Source: a virus. From it: a stretch of DNA of 32,255 nt. The notes under the pieces are model-generated. The model saw only the letters and a program-made list of their open reading frames with translations, was not told where the DNA came from and searched no databases. Shown in pieces: positions 1 to 6,826 of the stretch. The DNA is taken from IMG/VR virus record IMGVR_UViG_3300017989_000302, positions 1 through 32,255 of that record; one strand, written 5' to 3'. Within the stretch, counting starts at the first letter, position 1, and each line of letters begins with the position of its first letter. The position numbers were made by a program, and so were the translations under genes.

Positions 1-303
1 CAAGGGCATAGCTTTAGTCAGTTTTGGACTAACGTTCAACACTCTGGAATGTTTTCTTACGATAGAGCAAAGCGTATTTATCGTACAGAAACAGCAAGAG
101 CATACAATGAAGGTGCCTTAAGACAATACCATAAGGAAGGAGTCAAGATGGTTGATATACTATTAGGCCCAAATCCTTGTCCAATATGTTCTTCGTTTGC
201 AAGTGCTAGCCCCTTTAAGACTGAAGATTTGTTTGGAGTGCTTCCAATACATCCAAATTGCGCTTGTGTTATGGTAAATTCGTCTGTAGTTCCCAAGCAA
301 TAG
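1..303 (+). CDS. Minor head protein, Mu gpF-like, C-terminal part (5' end outside window)
   Basis: The frame is open from base 1, so the gene is cut by the window edge; the Met at 49 is internal. The visible 100 residues carry the end of a Mu gpF-type minor head domain: an RAxxIxRTExxRAYNxG helix, then CPICSSF and a closing PIHPNCACVM segment. The Cys pairs and HPNCAC are the usual signature of this family, whose members sit at the portal vertex and act in head morphogenesis, normally encoded directly after the portal gene. This implies portal and terminase just upstream. The stop is followed after 30 bases by a possible new promoter. The family call is firm; the exact role in this virus is inferred. 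Confidence 0.85.
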   Translation, partial: QGHSFSQFWTNVQHSGMFSYDRAKRIYRTETARAYNEGALRQYHKEGVKMVDILLGPNPCPICSSFASASPFKTEDLFGVLPIHPNCACVMVNSSVVPKQ

Positions 304-316
304 AAACCTTTATAAA
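304..316 (+). promoter_or_regulatory. Archaeal-type TATA promoter (BRE + TATA), possibly leaderless
   Basis: GAAAC followed by CTTTATAAA directly after the gpF-like stop resembles an archaeal BRE/TATA pair. The A/T core is about 25 bases before the ATG at 339 (and 19 before the ATG at 333). With the usual TATA-to-start distance in archaea, transcription would begin on or next to the start codon, giving a leaderless message. No Shine-Dalgarno sequence precedes either ATG, which fits. Confidence 0.5.
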
Positions 317-338
317 CCCCTAACCCTTATCTATGTTT

Positions 339-1157
339 ATGACACAGGAAATAAGTGGCCTCATAAAAAAGGTAGGAAAAGTTAAGGCTTATGACAACTC
401 AAACGCATGGGACAGAGAAATAACATTTGTATTTAAGTTCTTTATGGAAGTAGAAAATAAAGATGGAATTTATTTAGCAATGGTTACAGTCGACGGCGAA
501 ATGACTGAATGGGGACCAAGAATCAAGAAAGATGGACGAAGAGAAAAACCATTAATTGGAGATAAAGTTCGATTTACAACACATCGCATTCGAGAAGGCA
601 AAGATGGAGCACGATGGTGTTCAGTTACATGGAACCAAGAATTTGAAATAACTTACAAATCAGAATCGGCACGACAAGAACTCGCAGATTTCATTGCACG
701 CAAAAAAGCAGAACGCGAAGAAGCATATCAACAAAAACTCAAAGAACAAGAGGAACAAGCATACGAAGCTAAAGCCGAATCATTAAGTCGCCAATTCGCA
801 GAAGAAAACGACGACAGAATCCCACAGGACGTAAGAGACGAATTTAATTCAGTCTTCAATTGGGATAGATTATTTAACGTCCTTAAACAAACACAATCAC
901 CAATTGATATCGGAGAAGCACCACACATGTGTCCACACGGCGGACCAAGAGCATGTGGCTGTCAAACACCAGGGAGTGGCCTCAGATACTCACACACTGG
1001 AGCATTATATGGTTTACCAAGAGCACACAGAAACTCAGTTATCAAAAAGGCACTTAAAACTAACTTAATTACAATTCACAAAGAATCTGATGACGAAGAC
1101 TCAGTTCTTTACATCATCACAGAACGTGGACGACAAGTCCTTGAAAGTATGAAATAA
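339..1157 (+). CDS. Hypothetical moron-type protein with putative Zn-binding and winged-helix C-terminus
   Basis: 272 residues from the ATG at 339; an in-frame ATG at 333 would add two. I do not recognise the whole protein. Residues 1-110 are beta-rich and could be OB-like. About 112-155 is a charged Lys/Glu/Gln helix, probably a coiled coil. At about 198-208 is CPHGGPRACGC, a compact Cys/His cluster that could bind zinc. The last 45 residues (RNSVIKKALKTNL to ITERGRQVLESMK) resemble a winged-helix DNA-binding domain. It sits between head genes but has a promoter-like box before it and a hairpin-T5 terminator overlapping its stop, so it looks like an independently expressed insert (moron). 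A regulatory role is only an inference from the C-terminus. Confidence 0.6.
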   Translation: MTQEISGLIKKVGKVKAYDNSNAWDREITFVFKFFMEVENKDGIYLAMVTVDGEMTEWGPRIKKDGRREKPLIGDKVRFTTHRIREGKDGARWCSVTWNQEFEITYKSESARQELADFIARKKAEREEAYQQKLKEQEEQAYEAKAESLSRQFAEENDDRIPQDVRDEFNSVFNWDRLFNVLKQTQSPIDIGEAPHMCPHGGPRACGCQTPGSGLRYSHTGALYGLPRAHRNSVIKKALKTNLITIHKESDDEDSVLYIITERGRQVLESMK

Positions 1158-1172
1158 TCATACTTTCTTTTT
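1143..1172 (+). terminator. Hairpin plus T5 terminator overlapping the stop codon
   Basis: A perfect 9-bp inverted repeat GAAAGTATG (1143-1151) / CATACTTTC (1159-1167) with a 7-base AAATAAT loop is followed at once by TTTTT. The left arm lies in the last codons of the preceding gene and the stop TAA (1155-1157) is in the loop. It looks like an intrinsic terminator, and the T-run would also serve as an archaeal U-tract terminator. A second T-rich run (TTTTATG, TTTTAA) follows. Confidence 0.7.
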
Positions 1173-1174
1173 AT

Positions 1175-1187
1175 GTTTTAAAAAATA
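1175..1187 (+). promoter_or_regulatory. Possible TATA box for the protease-fold gene
   Basis: GTTTTAAAAAATA is centred about 23 bases before the ATG at 1204 and no Shine-Dalgarno sequence is present between them, so a second near-leaderless start is possible. The A/T-rich composition makes this weak evidence. Confidence 0.3.
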
Positions 1188-1203
1188 ACACTTGTGTCAA
1201 ATA

Positions 1204-1710
1204 ATGGAATTAAATTACAAAAAGAAAAGTAACAATATCTTGAAGGACGTTATTTATCATGACGTCACTATTTTGAGTAATGGAGTATGGGACCAACAGG
1301 ATAAAAAGTCGAGAGTCTTTTATCCTGAAGAGGTTCTACATAGGGATGCTAAAAATTGGAAGCGAAATTTCATTTACGCCAAACATACATCAAGGAAAGA
1401 TGGAACGCCAGAAAGCGCTTTCAATATTGTTGGCTTTGTCGAAGACCCACATTACAGTAACTTGCGAAAAGCAATCGTTGCTGATTTGAGGATACTTGGG
1501 TCAAAAAAAGAAATAATTGAATATATTGACAAAGGCATCATACGTTTTTTGTCACCTGAAGTTTGGACAGATGACCATTACAGCTATACAAAAAATTCAC
1601 GTATAGCGACAAAGTTGGATTTTAACGGTGTTGCATTAGTAGTAGACAATCCAGCATGTAAGGAATCAGAGATAAATAGACACAGAAAATCGCTTGTTAA
1701 TTCAACCTAA
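1204..1710 (+). CDS. Prohead-protease-fold head protein (DUF2213/S78-like)
   Basis: 168 residues from the ATG at 1204; an upstream TTG at 1192 is less likely. The chain has the look of the phage capsid-protease fold: GVWDQQ...VFYPEEVLH near the N-terminus, a His at about 61 (AKHTSRKDG), IVGFV, a Ser at about 117 in FLSPEV, and a closing NGVALVVDNPAC. His plus Ser in LSPEV match the usual positions of catalytic residues in DUF2213/S80-like proteins, but I cannot tell if it is active. A second, more typical S78 protease follows at 2343, so this one may be a structural relative, for example a scaffold or processing partner. Hairpins and a 100-base spacer separate it from the next gene. Confidence 0.55.
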   Translation: MELNYKKKSNNILKDVIYHDVTILSNGVWDQQDKKSRVFYPEEVLHRDAKNWKRNFIYAKHTSRKDGTPESAFNIVGFVEDPHYSNLRKAIVADLRILGSKKEIIEYIDKGIIRFLSPEVWTDDHYSYTKNSRIATKLDFNGVALVVDNPACKESEINRHRKSLVNST

Positions 1711-1725
1711 TGGTATAACATTAGG
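1706..1725 (+). promoter_or_regulatory. Inverted repeat at gene end (copy A of shared hairpin)
   Basis: CCTAATG (1706-1712) pairs perfectly with CATTAGG (1719-1725) across a GTATAA loop. It covers the stop codon of the protease-fold gene. A near copy occurs at 14638-14656 and a related sequence at 20705-20727. It has no T-run, so it may be an operator, an RNA-processing hairpin or a boundary element. Confidence 0.5.
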
Positions 1726-1746
1726 CTTACATTTAATTAACTCTAA

Positions 1747-1763
1747 CGCCGCGTTTCGGCGCT
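1747..1763 (+). repeat. GC-rich palindromic element, copy 1
   Basis: CGCCG (1747-1751), loop CGTTT, CGGCG (1757-1761) forms a 5-bp GC hairpin in an AT-rich spacer. The 15-mer CCGCGTTTCGGCGCT (1749-1763) recurs with one mismatch at 25261-25275 and in a slightly altered form at 14682-14697. A second imperfect hairpin (CAAC...GTTG) follows immediately, at about 1765-1783. Function unknown. Confidence 0.5.
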
Positions 1764-1812
1764 ACAACAGCGTATCGACGTTGCATGTTAAACAATAAAA
1801 GGAGTGAAGAAT

Positions 1813-2340
1813 ATGTCATGGATGAAAGAAGACATGCTTGAGGTTACAAGAAATCTCAAACTTTCAGGAACAGTTGAAGGAGATGCAAAGCATACTTTAA
1901 CAATGTTTTACAGTCACCCAACAGTTATCGACTCATCTGGGTGGGTAACCACAAATTCAAACGGCGCAACTACATTAGCTGAAAGTGCAGCAAACAAACA
2001 TGTCAAGTTCGCAATCGGTGGACTTAAAGAAGGCGACATCATTACTAAATATCGTCTTTTAGGTGGAACTACAATTGGAACTGCAACAAACACATGTGCA
2101 ATTGTTTCTGGACTTTATAATGTGACAAAATCAGCAGGAGCGGCTTTAGTTGCAACATCTGTTGGTAACACAACTACATTAACTGCAGCATCAACAACTG
2201 CAATCGATTTAGAAGCAGACGTCACTGACACTACAGTTGCAGACGATTATCAGTATTTTGTTCTCGTTAAAGGAACTACTATGGCTGGTGCGTCAGCTGC
2301 AATCACTGGTGTTGAAGTTGATATTGATAGGATTGTTTAA
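1813..2340 (+). CDS. Virion structural protein, probably head-associated
   Basis: 175 residues. I chose the ATG at 1813 because AGGAG ends 8 bases before it; the in-frame GTG at 1804 lies inside that site. The protein is Thr/Ala/Ser-rich and predicted all-beta, with AIGGLKEGDIITKYRLLG in the middle and a C-terminus reading YFVLVKGTT...ITGVEVDIDRIV. Proteins with this GLxxGDxIxxYR layout are frequent in phage head operons, so a decoration or head-surface role is plausible, but no domain is certain. It follows a spacer with two hairpins and precedes the protease gene by 2 bases. Confidence 0.6.
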   Translation: MSWMKEDMLEVTRNLKLSGTVEGDAKHTLTMFYSHPTVIDSSGWVTTNSNGATTLAESAANKHVKFAIGGLKEGDIITKYRLLGGTTIGTATNTCAIVSGLYNVTKSAGAALVATSVGNTTTLTAASTTAIDLEADVTDTTVADDYQYFVLVKGTTMAGASAAITGVEVDIDRIV

Positions 2341-2342
2341 TT

Positions 2343-3869
2343 ATGCCAATGCCGAAACCCGTACCAAGTGATACACAAGAAATGTTTAATTCACGTTGTA
2401 TGTCAAATTCCACAATGGTGGCAGAGTATCCAGACAAAAAACAAAGGTTTGCTGTCTGCCAGTCGTTATGGGAAAATAAAGGAGATAAAAAGATGACAAA
2501 GAAGTCAGATACACCAAAAGCAACAGTTATCCAAAGAAAGGGTAGACGTATTATTGGTGGTTACGGTTCATTCGTCATGGTAGACTCTGACAACGATATG
2601 GTCAACAACGACGCTCTTAAAACTGGGCTAAAGAAATTTATGTCCAAGAAAAACAAAGATTATCGAAACATCATGTGGTCTCATGAAGGCATACAAGTTG
2701 GAAAGGTTATCGAAGGTTACGGAAAACACAAAACGCGCGTTGACGACAAAGGGCTTTACATCGTTGCAGAAGTTAGAAACGATATTGAGTCTGCAGATAG
2801 AATCTGGAATGCAATATTGTCTGGTGACTTGAATGCATTTTCAATTGGATTCGAACCATTGCAACGAATGAAACACACGAAAGAAAGTGGTGAACATTGG
2901 AATGAAATAACAGAGATAAATCTGTTAGAGGTATCAATTTGTGAGATGCCAAAAAATGCTTTATCACGGTATACGATTCTTTCAAAAAGTAAAAATGTTA
3001 TAAAAGATGGAGAAGGCAATGTGATGACTGAAAAAACAAAAGTCAAAGCACCTGAGGACGAACCAGAAGACAATCCCGAAGACATGCCAGAGGATAAACC
3101 CGAAGACATGCCTGAAGATGAAACTGATGAACCTGAAGACGATGATGAGGAAACTATGTCCGATTCGAAAAGTAAGGTTGACACAATTATTTCATTGATT
3201 AAGGATTTGTCTGTGGACGAACTTGCCGAACTTAACTCTAAGATGCAACCACAAACAAAGAGTGAAGTTTCTATCGACGAAATACGAGACGAGTTAAAAA
3301 ATCTTCAAGAGAAGGACGATATTAAAGGCATCGACTTATCTGAGTTAGCAAGATTAGTTACTTCATACGAAACTGGCACATCTGCAAAGTCGTACGCGTT
3401 ACCACGAATTGCTGACGGTAAATTGGACTGGCATTCTGCTATTTCAAAATCTATTGATAACATTACTGAACAAATGAAAGATGTCGTTACAAACAAATCG
3501 AAGATTAATAACTTAGAACTCGAAATCTCAAGGAAGGCGGAAGAAGTGGAAAACGCAAAGAAAGAGGCTGAAGAAGCAAAACAGGAAACAGCACAGGCTG
3601 AGAAAAAAGTAGAGCAAGCTGTCGAAGAAAAACAAGAGGTTGTTAAAACAGCCGAAGCCGACAGACAGGTTCTCGACGAAGTACAAAAATCTATGAAGAG
3701 TCTCGATGAAACTCTTCGCAACTTCGACAATCGTTTAGAAAAGCTCGAGAAGGTGAAGGTAACTAAAACTGAAGCTACTGGACAACCTACTAAAGAGCAA
3801 TTGTTGAATGATTATCGACCGTCAAATGTCATAGAAGATAGAGATATGGTAGAAATACAGGTGGAATAA
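2343..3869 (+). CDS. HK97-type prohead protease (S78) fused to scaffold
   Basis: 508 residues. Residues 1-50 form a small module (MPMPKP...SRCMS...YPDKKQRFAVCQSLW) common at the N-terminus of phage head proteases. Residues about 65-215 are the S78 protease: His114 (MWSHEG), Ser167 (NAFSIGFE) and a candidate acidic third residue Glu196 (INLLEVSICEMP). About 235-272 is a Pro-Glu-Asp repeat, then a helical scaffold with a long coiled coil (about 395-490). Proteins of this kind fill the procapsid, cleave capsid and scaffold, and leave. The gene has strong internal start sites at 2493 and 3024, so shorter products are likely. It overlaps the next gene by one base (TAATG). Confidence 0.85.
   Translation: MPMPKPVPSDTQEMFNSRCMSNSTMVAEYPDKKQRFAVCQSLWENKGDKKMTKKSDTPKATVIQRKGRRIIGGYGSFVMVDSDNDMVNNDALKTGLKKFMSKKNKDYRNIMWSHEGIQVGKVIEGYGKHKTRVDDKGLYIVAEVRNDIESADRIWNAILSGDLNAFSIGFEPLQRMKHTKESGEHWNEITEINLLEVSICEMPKNALSRYTILSKSKNVIKDGEGNVMTEKTKVKAPEDEPEDNPEDMPEDKPEDMPEDETDEPEDDDEETMSDSKSKVDTIISLIKDLSVDELAELNSKMQPQTKSEVSIDEIRDELKNLQEKDDIKGIDLSELARLVTSYETGTSAKSYALPRIADGKLDWHSAISKSIDNITEQMKDVVTNKSKINNLELEISRKAEEVENAKKEAEEAKQETAQAEKKVEQAVEEKQEVVKTAEADRQVLDEVQKSMKSLDETLRNFDNRLEKLEKVKVTKTEATGQPTKEQLLNDYRPSNVIEDRDMVEIQVE
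2481..2495 (+). promoter_or_regulatory. Internal RBS and alternative start of the protease
   Basis: AAAGGAGAT followed 6 bases later by an in-frame ATG at 2493 is a much better initiation site than the one before 2343. Starting here gives MTKKSDTPK and leaves out the 50-residue N-terminal module while keeping the full protease and scaffold. Both starts may be used. Confidence 0.5.
3009..3026 (+). promoter_or_regulatory. Internal RBS and start for a scaffold-only product
   Basis: GGAGAAGG (3009-3016) precedes in-frame GTG (3021) and ATG (3024) codons, with 7 bases to the ATG. The site falls exactly after the protease domain. Translation from here would give a 281-residue scaffold protein ending at 3869, as in the lambda C/Nu3 arrangement. 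The spacing is seen in the sequence; use of the start is inferred. Confidence 0.45.
3048..3160 (+). repeat. Pro-Glu-Asp tandem repeat in protease-scaffold gene
   Basis: Several degenerate 12-15 base units encode PED-x-PED-x-type repeats (PEDEPEDNPEDMPEDKPEDM). The acidic, flexible stretch separates protease from scaffold and may bind capsid protein or mark a cleavage linker. Confidence 0.6.
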
Positions 3870-4324
3870 TGACTGATATAACGGCATTCCCAACAGCAAC
3901 AAAGCGGATTCTCGTACATGGCGATAATTCATATACATTTACAGTTGGGTCTGAAGCAATTAAAGCTGGACAAGTTGTAGGTATTGCATCCAATGGTGGT
4001 GACTTTACAATAACTCCTTGTAATTCAGCTGATGCCGTATGTCCTATTGGTATTGCAGACCACGCAGCAAGTTCAACTGAAACACTTACCGTACATATGT
4101 ATGGTACGGTGTGTAAAGTCTTTAATGAGGACGATACTACAGCTATTGAAGCTGGTACCGAACTCAAACAAGGAACAGTTGATGGCGCTGTATGTGCCGC
4201 AACGCCTGGTGGAGCAACAGAATATCTTGTGGGTATTGCACTCGAAGATATTCCAGCAACTGCAGCAGGTAGTTATGGTGGTGGAAACGCATTAATTTGT
4301 CCACATATCAATACTATTGCATAG
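3869..4324 (+). CDS. Capsid decoration protein paralog 1 (DUF2190-like)
   Basis: 151 residues, all-beta. Key segments are AIKAGQVVGIA, PIGIADHAASS, GTVCKVFNEDDTTAIEAGTEL and YLVGIALEDI, with a C-terminal NALICPH. The pattern of an early AxxAGxVV, then a GxA turn and a late VGIAL strand resembles the DUF2190/decoration family that binds on the outside of HK97-fold capsids. The ATG overlaps the preceding TAA and is preceded by AGGTGG. It is the first of three tandem copies directly upstream of the major capsid protein. Confidence 0.65.
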   Translation: MTDITAFPTATKRILVHGDNSYTFTVGSEAIKAGQVVGIASNGGDFTITPCNSADAVCPIGIADHAASSTETLTVHMYGTVCKVFNEDDTTAIEAGTELKQGTVDGAVCAATPGGATEYLVGIALEDIPATAAGSYGGGNALICPHINTIA

Positions 4325-4333
4325 GTGATATAA

Positions 4334-4783
4334 ATGACAGCAATAACTGCATTCCCAGATAGACATACTATTTTAGAGACCGACCCACAAGTTGCAAATC
4401 TTTTAACATATACAGCATCTGAAGCTATCTACGCAGGGCAGGTTGTAGAGGTAGACCCTACAACTGGTGACCAATATGTCACACCTGGCGACTCTGATGA
4501 TGCAGCACCAGTTGTTGGTGTAGCATTATATGGAGTTGCTTCATCAGGCGACCCTGTCACTGTAGCAGGCCCAGGATGTGTTTGTTACGTTGCAAACGAA
4601 GATGATACGACTGCAATCAACGAAGGTACTTATTTGACTTTGTCAGATAACAACGTTGGTGGTTGTGTCAAAGCAACTGTAACTGGTGCAACTCAATATA
4701 TTGTTGGCGTCGCTTTAGAAGAAATCGCTGCTGATGGTTGGGGAAGAGCCTTAATTATGCCACACGAACAGGTGATTGCTTAA
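4334..4783 (+). CDS. Capsid decoration protein paralog 2 (DUF2190-like)
   Basis: 149 residues, same plan as its two neighbours: AIYAGQVVEVD, PVVGVALYGVASSGDPV, CVCYVANEDDTTAINEGTYL and YIVGVALEEI, ending ALIMPHEQVIA. It is clearly homologous to the genes on both sides but differs at most positions outside the shared core. AGGTGAT lies 5 bases before the ATG, an archaeal-style site. Likely role is capsid decoration; the copies could form a hetero-oligomer or occupy different capsid positions. Confidence 0.65.
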   Translation: MTAITAFPDRHTILETDPQVANLLTYTASEAIYAGQVVEVDPTTGDQYVTPGDSDDAAPVVGVALYGVASSGDPVTVAGPGCVCYVANEDDTTAINEGTYLTLSDNNVGGCVKATVTGATQYIVGVALEEIAADGWGRALIMPHEQVIA

Positions 4784-5217
4784 TGACAAACGTGACAGTA
4801 ATTCCTGACATCACAACTCGAGTCAGGGTACACGGAAACAACGCATTATCTTTTTATGCTGCTGAAGCAATTAAAGCAGGAGCCGCAGTCACAATTGATG
4901 ACGACGGCTATGCACAAAATTGTAATTCAGGAGATGCAAAGATTCCTATTGGCGTTGCAGACTTTGGCGTAACCTCATCAGGTGATGAAGTTACAGTCAA
5001 TACTATTGGAACGGTTTGTTATGTAGCTAATCTCGATGACACAACTGCAATTGGAGAAGGAACTACATTAGTAGCGACTTCAGTTGATGGTGTTGTTGCA
5101 GCATTAGCAGGCGGTGACGATTCTGATGAGTATGCACTTGGTGTATCACTCACTGACATTACCGGTGGCGGCTTTGGGCTTTGTTTAATACGACCTTACC
5201 TTAGTACGACAGCTTAA
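4783..5217 (+). CDS. Capsid decoration protein paralog 3 (DUF2190-like)
   Basis: 144 residues. The start is the ATG at 4783 that overlaps the previous TAA (TAATG), with GGTGAT 6 bases upstream; a longer reading from 4738 runs inside the previous gene and is not supported. Segments AIKAGAAVTID, PIGVADFGVTSSGDEV, GTVCYVANLDDTTAIGEGTTL and ALGVSLTDI align with the two preceding genes, and it is shorter near its N-terminus. It ends 52 bases before the major capsid protein, after which comes a T-rich tract. Confidence 0.65.
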   Translation: MTNVTVIPDITTRVRVHGNNALSFYAAEAIKAGAAVTIDDDGYAQNCNSGDAKIPIGVADFGVTSSGDEVTVNTIGTVCYVANLDDTTAIGEGTTLVATSVDGVVAALAGGDDSDEYALGVSLTDITGGGFGLCLIRPYLSTTA

Positions 5218-5221
5218 ATTT

Positions 5222-5245
5222 TACGTTTTTATGTTTTGTTTCAAT
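5222..5245 (+). terminator. T-rich tract upstream of the capsid gene
   Basis: ACGTTTTTATGTTTTGTTTC follows the third decoration gene. It shares TTTTTATGTTTT with the run at 1168-1179. No hairpin is evident, so this would fit an archaeal U-tract terminator or partial terminator that sets the capsid gene apart. No convincing TATA box is visible before 5270. Confidence 0.35.
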
Positions 5246-5269
5246 GTCCGATAAAAAACGAGGGATATT

Positions 5270-6199
5270 ATGTCTGAGTTAAGAAAACTTTTAGCATACA
5301 ATTTAGAACAAGATTCAACTGAACGAGATAGGGCTTTAAATTCAATGACTCCCGAACTTCGTAAACTTTTACAAACAGAAGGAGTAGAGTCAACGACTCT
5401 TATTCAAACAGAATTTTCAAAGACTGTTCTCGAAGGAGCAAAACCTGCAATGTCTGCTCGACAGTGGCTTCCACTCATTCGCATTAAAACTAATGCATTT
5501 GATTGGCCATTACGACCAGCAGCAACTTATGCTACTAAAGTTGGAGAAGGTGCAAGTTCACCTGCAGCAGAAATGGATTACTCAAAACGAACCTTCACTA
5601 CTTACAAAATCTCACAAGCAGCAGAAATTTCCGAAGAACTTGTTGAAGATGGTCTTTATGACGTCATTAACATGGAAGTCGAGAATGCAGCACTTGCTTG
5701 CGAAATGAGATTGAACAGAGATGCAATTGATACCATCATGGATAATGCTGGTAGCAATGTCGATACAGCCGGCAACGCGTGTAGTGTAACATATCTTGCA
5801 GCAGCATGCAAAGCATTACAAGGAAATGGTTACAGACCAGATACACTTGTTATGGCATCACAAGCATGGTATGGGTTAATGACAGATTCAAATCTTGTCT
5901 ATACAGCATATGCAGGAACTGACAGTACCTTAAAAACTGGTAAAGTCTTCCCTATTTTTGGACTTAAAGCTCACCTCTGCGATGTCGTTTCAAATGGAAC
6001 TGCAACTTGGGGCGGAAGTGCCGACAATAAAATGGCAATGGTACTTGATTCCAAGAAAGCAGGTGGTATCGCAATGCGACGTGACCTTACTACTAAAAAG
6101 TTCGCTGATGTCCGACGTGACCTTCAAGGAGCCGTTGTGTCAATGAGATACGACGTTAACTACTTGCAAGCAAACGCGGCATGTACTATACAAGTTTAA
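5270..6199 (+). CDS. Major capsid protein, HK97 fold
   Basis: 309 residues, usual length for an HK97-fold capsid protein. The N-terminal 55-60 residues are charged and helical (delta-domain-like; ELRKLL occurs twice). Then come a capsid-typical SARQWLPLIRI, an E-loop-like TYATKVGEGASSPAAEMDYSK, a long spine helix (EISEELVEDGLYDVINMEVENAALACEMRLNRD), and an A-domain with GYRPDTLVMASQAWYGLM and RRDLTTKKFADVRRDLQGAVVSMRYDVNYLQ near the end. Position after protease, scaffold and decoration genes supports the call. GAGGG lies 6 bases before the ATG. The upstream protease may remove the N-terminal helix. Confidence 0.9.
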   Translation: MSELRKLLAYNLEQDSTERDRALNSMTPELRKLLQTEGVESTTLIQTEFSKTVLEGAKPAMSARQWLPLIRIKTNAFDWPLRPAATYATKVGEGASSPAAEMDYSKRTFTTYKISQAAEISEELVEDGLYDVINMEVENAALACEMRLNRDAIDTIMDNAGSNVDTAGNACSVTYLAAACKALQGNGYRPDTLVMASQAWYGLMTDSNLVYTAYAGTDSTLKTGKVFPIFGLKAHLCDVVSNGTATWGGSADNKMAMVLDSKKAGGIAMRRDLTTKKFADVRRDLQGAVVSMRYDVNYLQANAACTIQV

Positions 6200-6209
6200 G
6201 GTTATAGTG

Positions 6210-6437
6210 ATGCTTACATCTAGAAATTCTGGAAAATATTTATCAGAAAAATACTACCAAACTAGAAATGTCGGGTTTACAGATAATCGGAATCTTTCAG
6301 ATAACGATAAAGAGTATGCAGATATTGAAGGTGCGGAAGGTGGAGGACGCTTTGATTCACGTACTTATGTTTTACAATCTGTCTTTGAAGGAAGGCAGTA
6401 TAATATCACACATAAAGAGAGAAGAGGTGACGACTAA
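6210..6437 (+). CDS. Small hypothetical protein between capsid and connector genes
   Basis: 75 residues from the ATG at 6210 (in-frame GTG at 6207). The sequence is polar and basic/acidic mixed, with no membrane segment and no domain I recognise; it contains YLSEKYYQTRN and a glycine-rich EGAEGGGRFDSR. AAGGT precedes the start. The stop overlaps the next ATG (TAATG), with GAGGTGA in its last codons serving as that gene's binding site. The location suggests a head or connector accessory protein. Confidence 0.55.
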   Translation: MLTSRNSGKYLSEKYYQTRNVGFTDNRNLSDNDKEYADIEGAEGGGRFDSRTYVLQSVFEGRQYNITHKERRGDD

Positions 6438-6826
6438 TGGCATACTCACCACAAATAGTAACAGAAGAAAAAGTTAGAACATTTTTTCAACCACGTTTGT
6501 CTGAGGATGAATATGAGTCACCCAACCTTCTCGCCAAAATAAAGGCAGTTGAATATACCGTTAACAAGAAATATGGTGTGTCTCTAAATAGTGATGACGA
6601 GGCAGTTGTTCAAGCAACTATTATGTTAATTGCAGCAAAAATTGGTTCTGAAGCTAGAGTTCAACAGAGGAGATTGGGTCTGACACGTGAAGCGTGGGTA
6701 ACACAAAAAATGGCAGGCGAGGAAAGCGACCCATTCACAGCATTCAAAAAATGGGAATGCGAAGCAAAGGACATATTGAGAAGTTATTTGCCAGATGTTA
6801 GACAATGGAAAATAGTGAATCAATAA
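6437..6826 (+). CDS. Head-tail connector / head completion protein
   Basis: 129 residues, mostly helical: VTEEKVRTFFQPRLSEDEY, then a helix AVVQATIMLIAAKIGSEARV and a C-terminal helix before YLPDVRQWKIVN. Size, helical content and position just after the capsid gene fit the gp6/gp15-like adaptor that docks under the portal. The family link is by context and fold impression rather than a diagnostic motif. Confidence 0.55.
   Translation: MAYSPQIVTEEKVRTFFQPRLSEDEYESPNLLAKIKAVEYTVNKKYGVSLNSDDEAVVQATIMLIAAKIGSEARVQQRRLGLTREAWVTQKMAGEESDPFTAFKKWECEAKDILRSYLPDVRQWKIVNQ

Noticed and set aside
1192-1203. TTG start for the protease-fold gene
   Set aside because: It adds four residues with no support; the ATG at 1204 is preferred.
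3305-3730. Antisense open frame of 141 codons in the scaffold region
   Set aside because: Ser/Phe/Cys-rich product mirrors the Lys/Glu coiled-coil codons on the + strand; no start signal.
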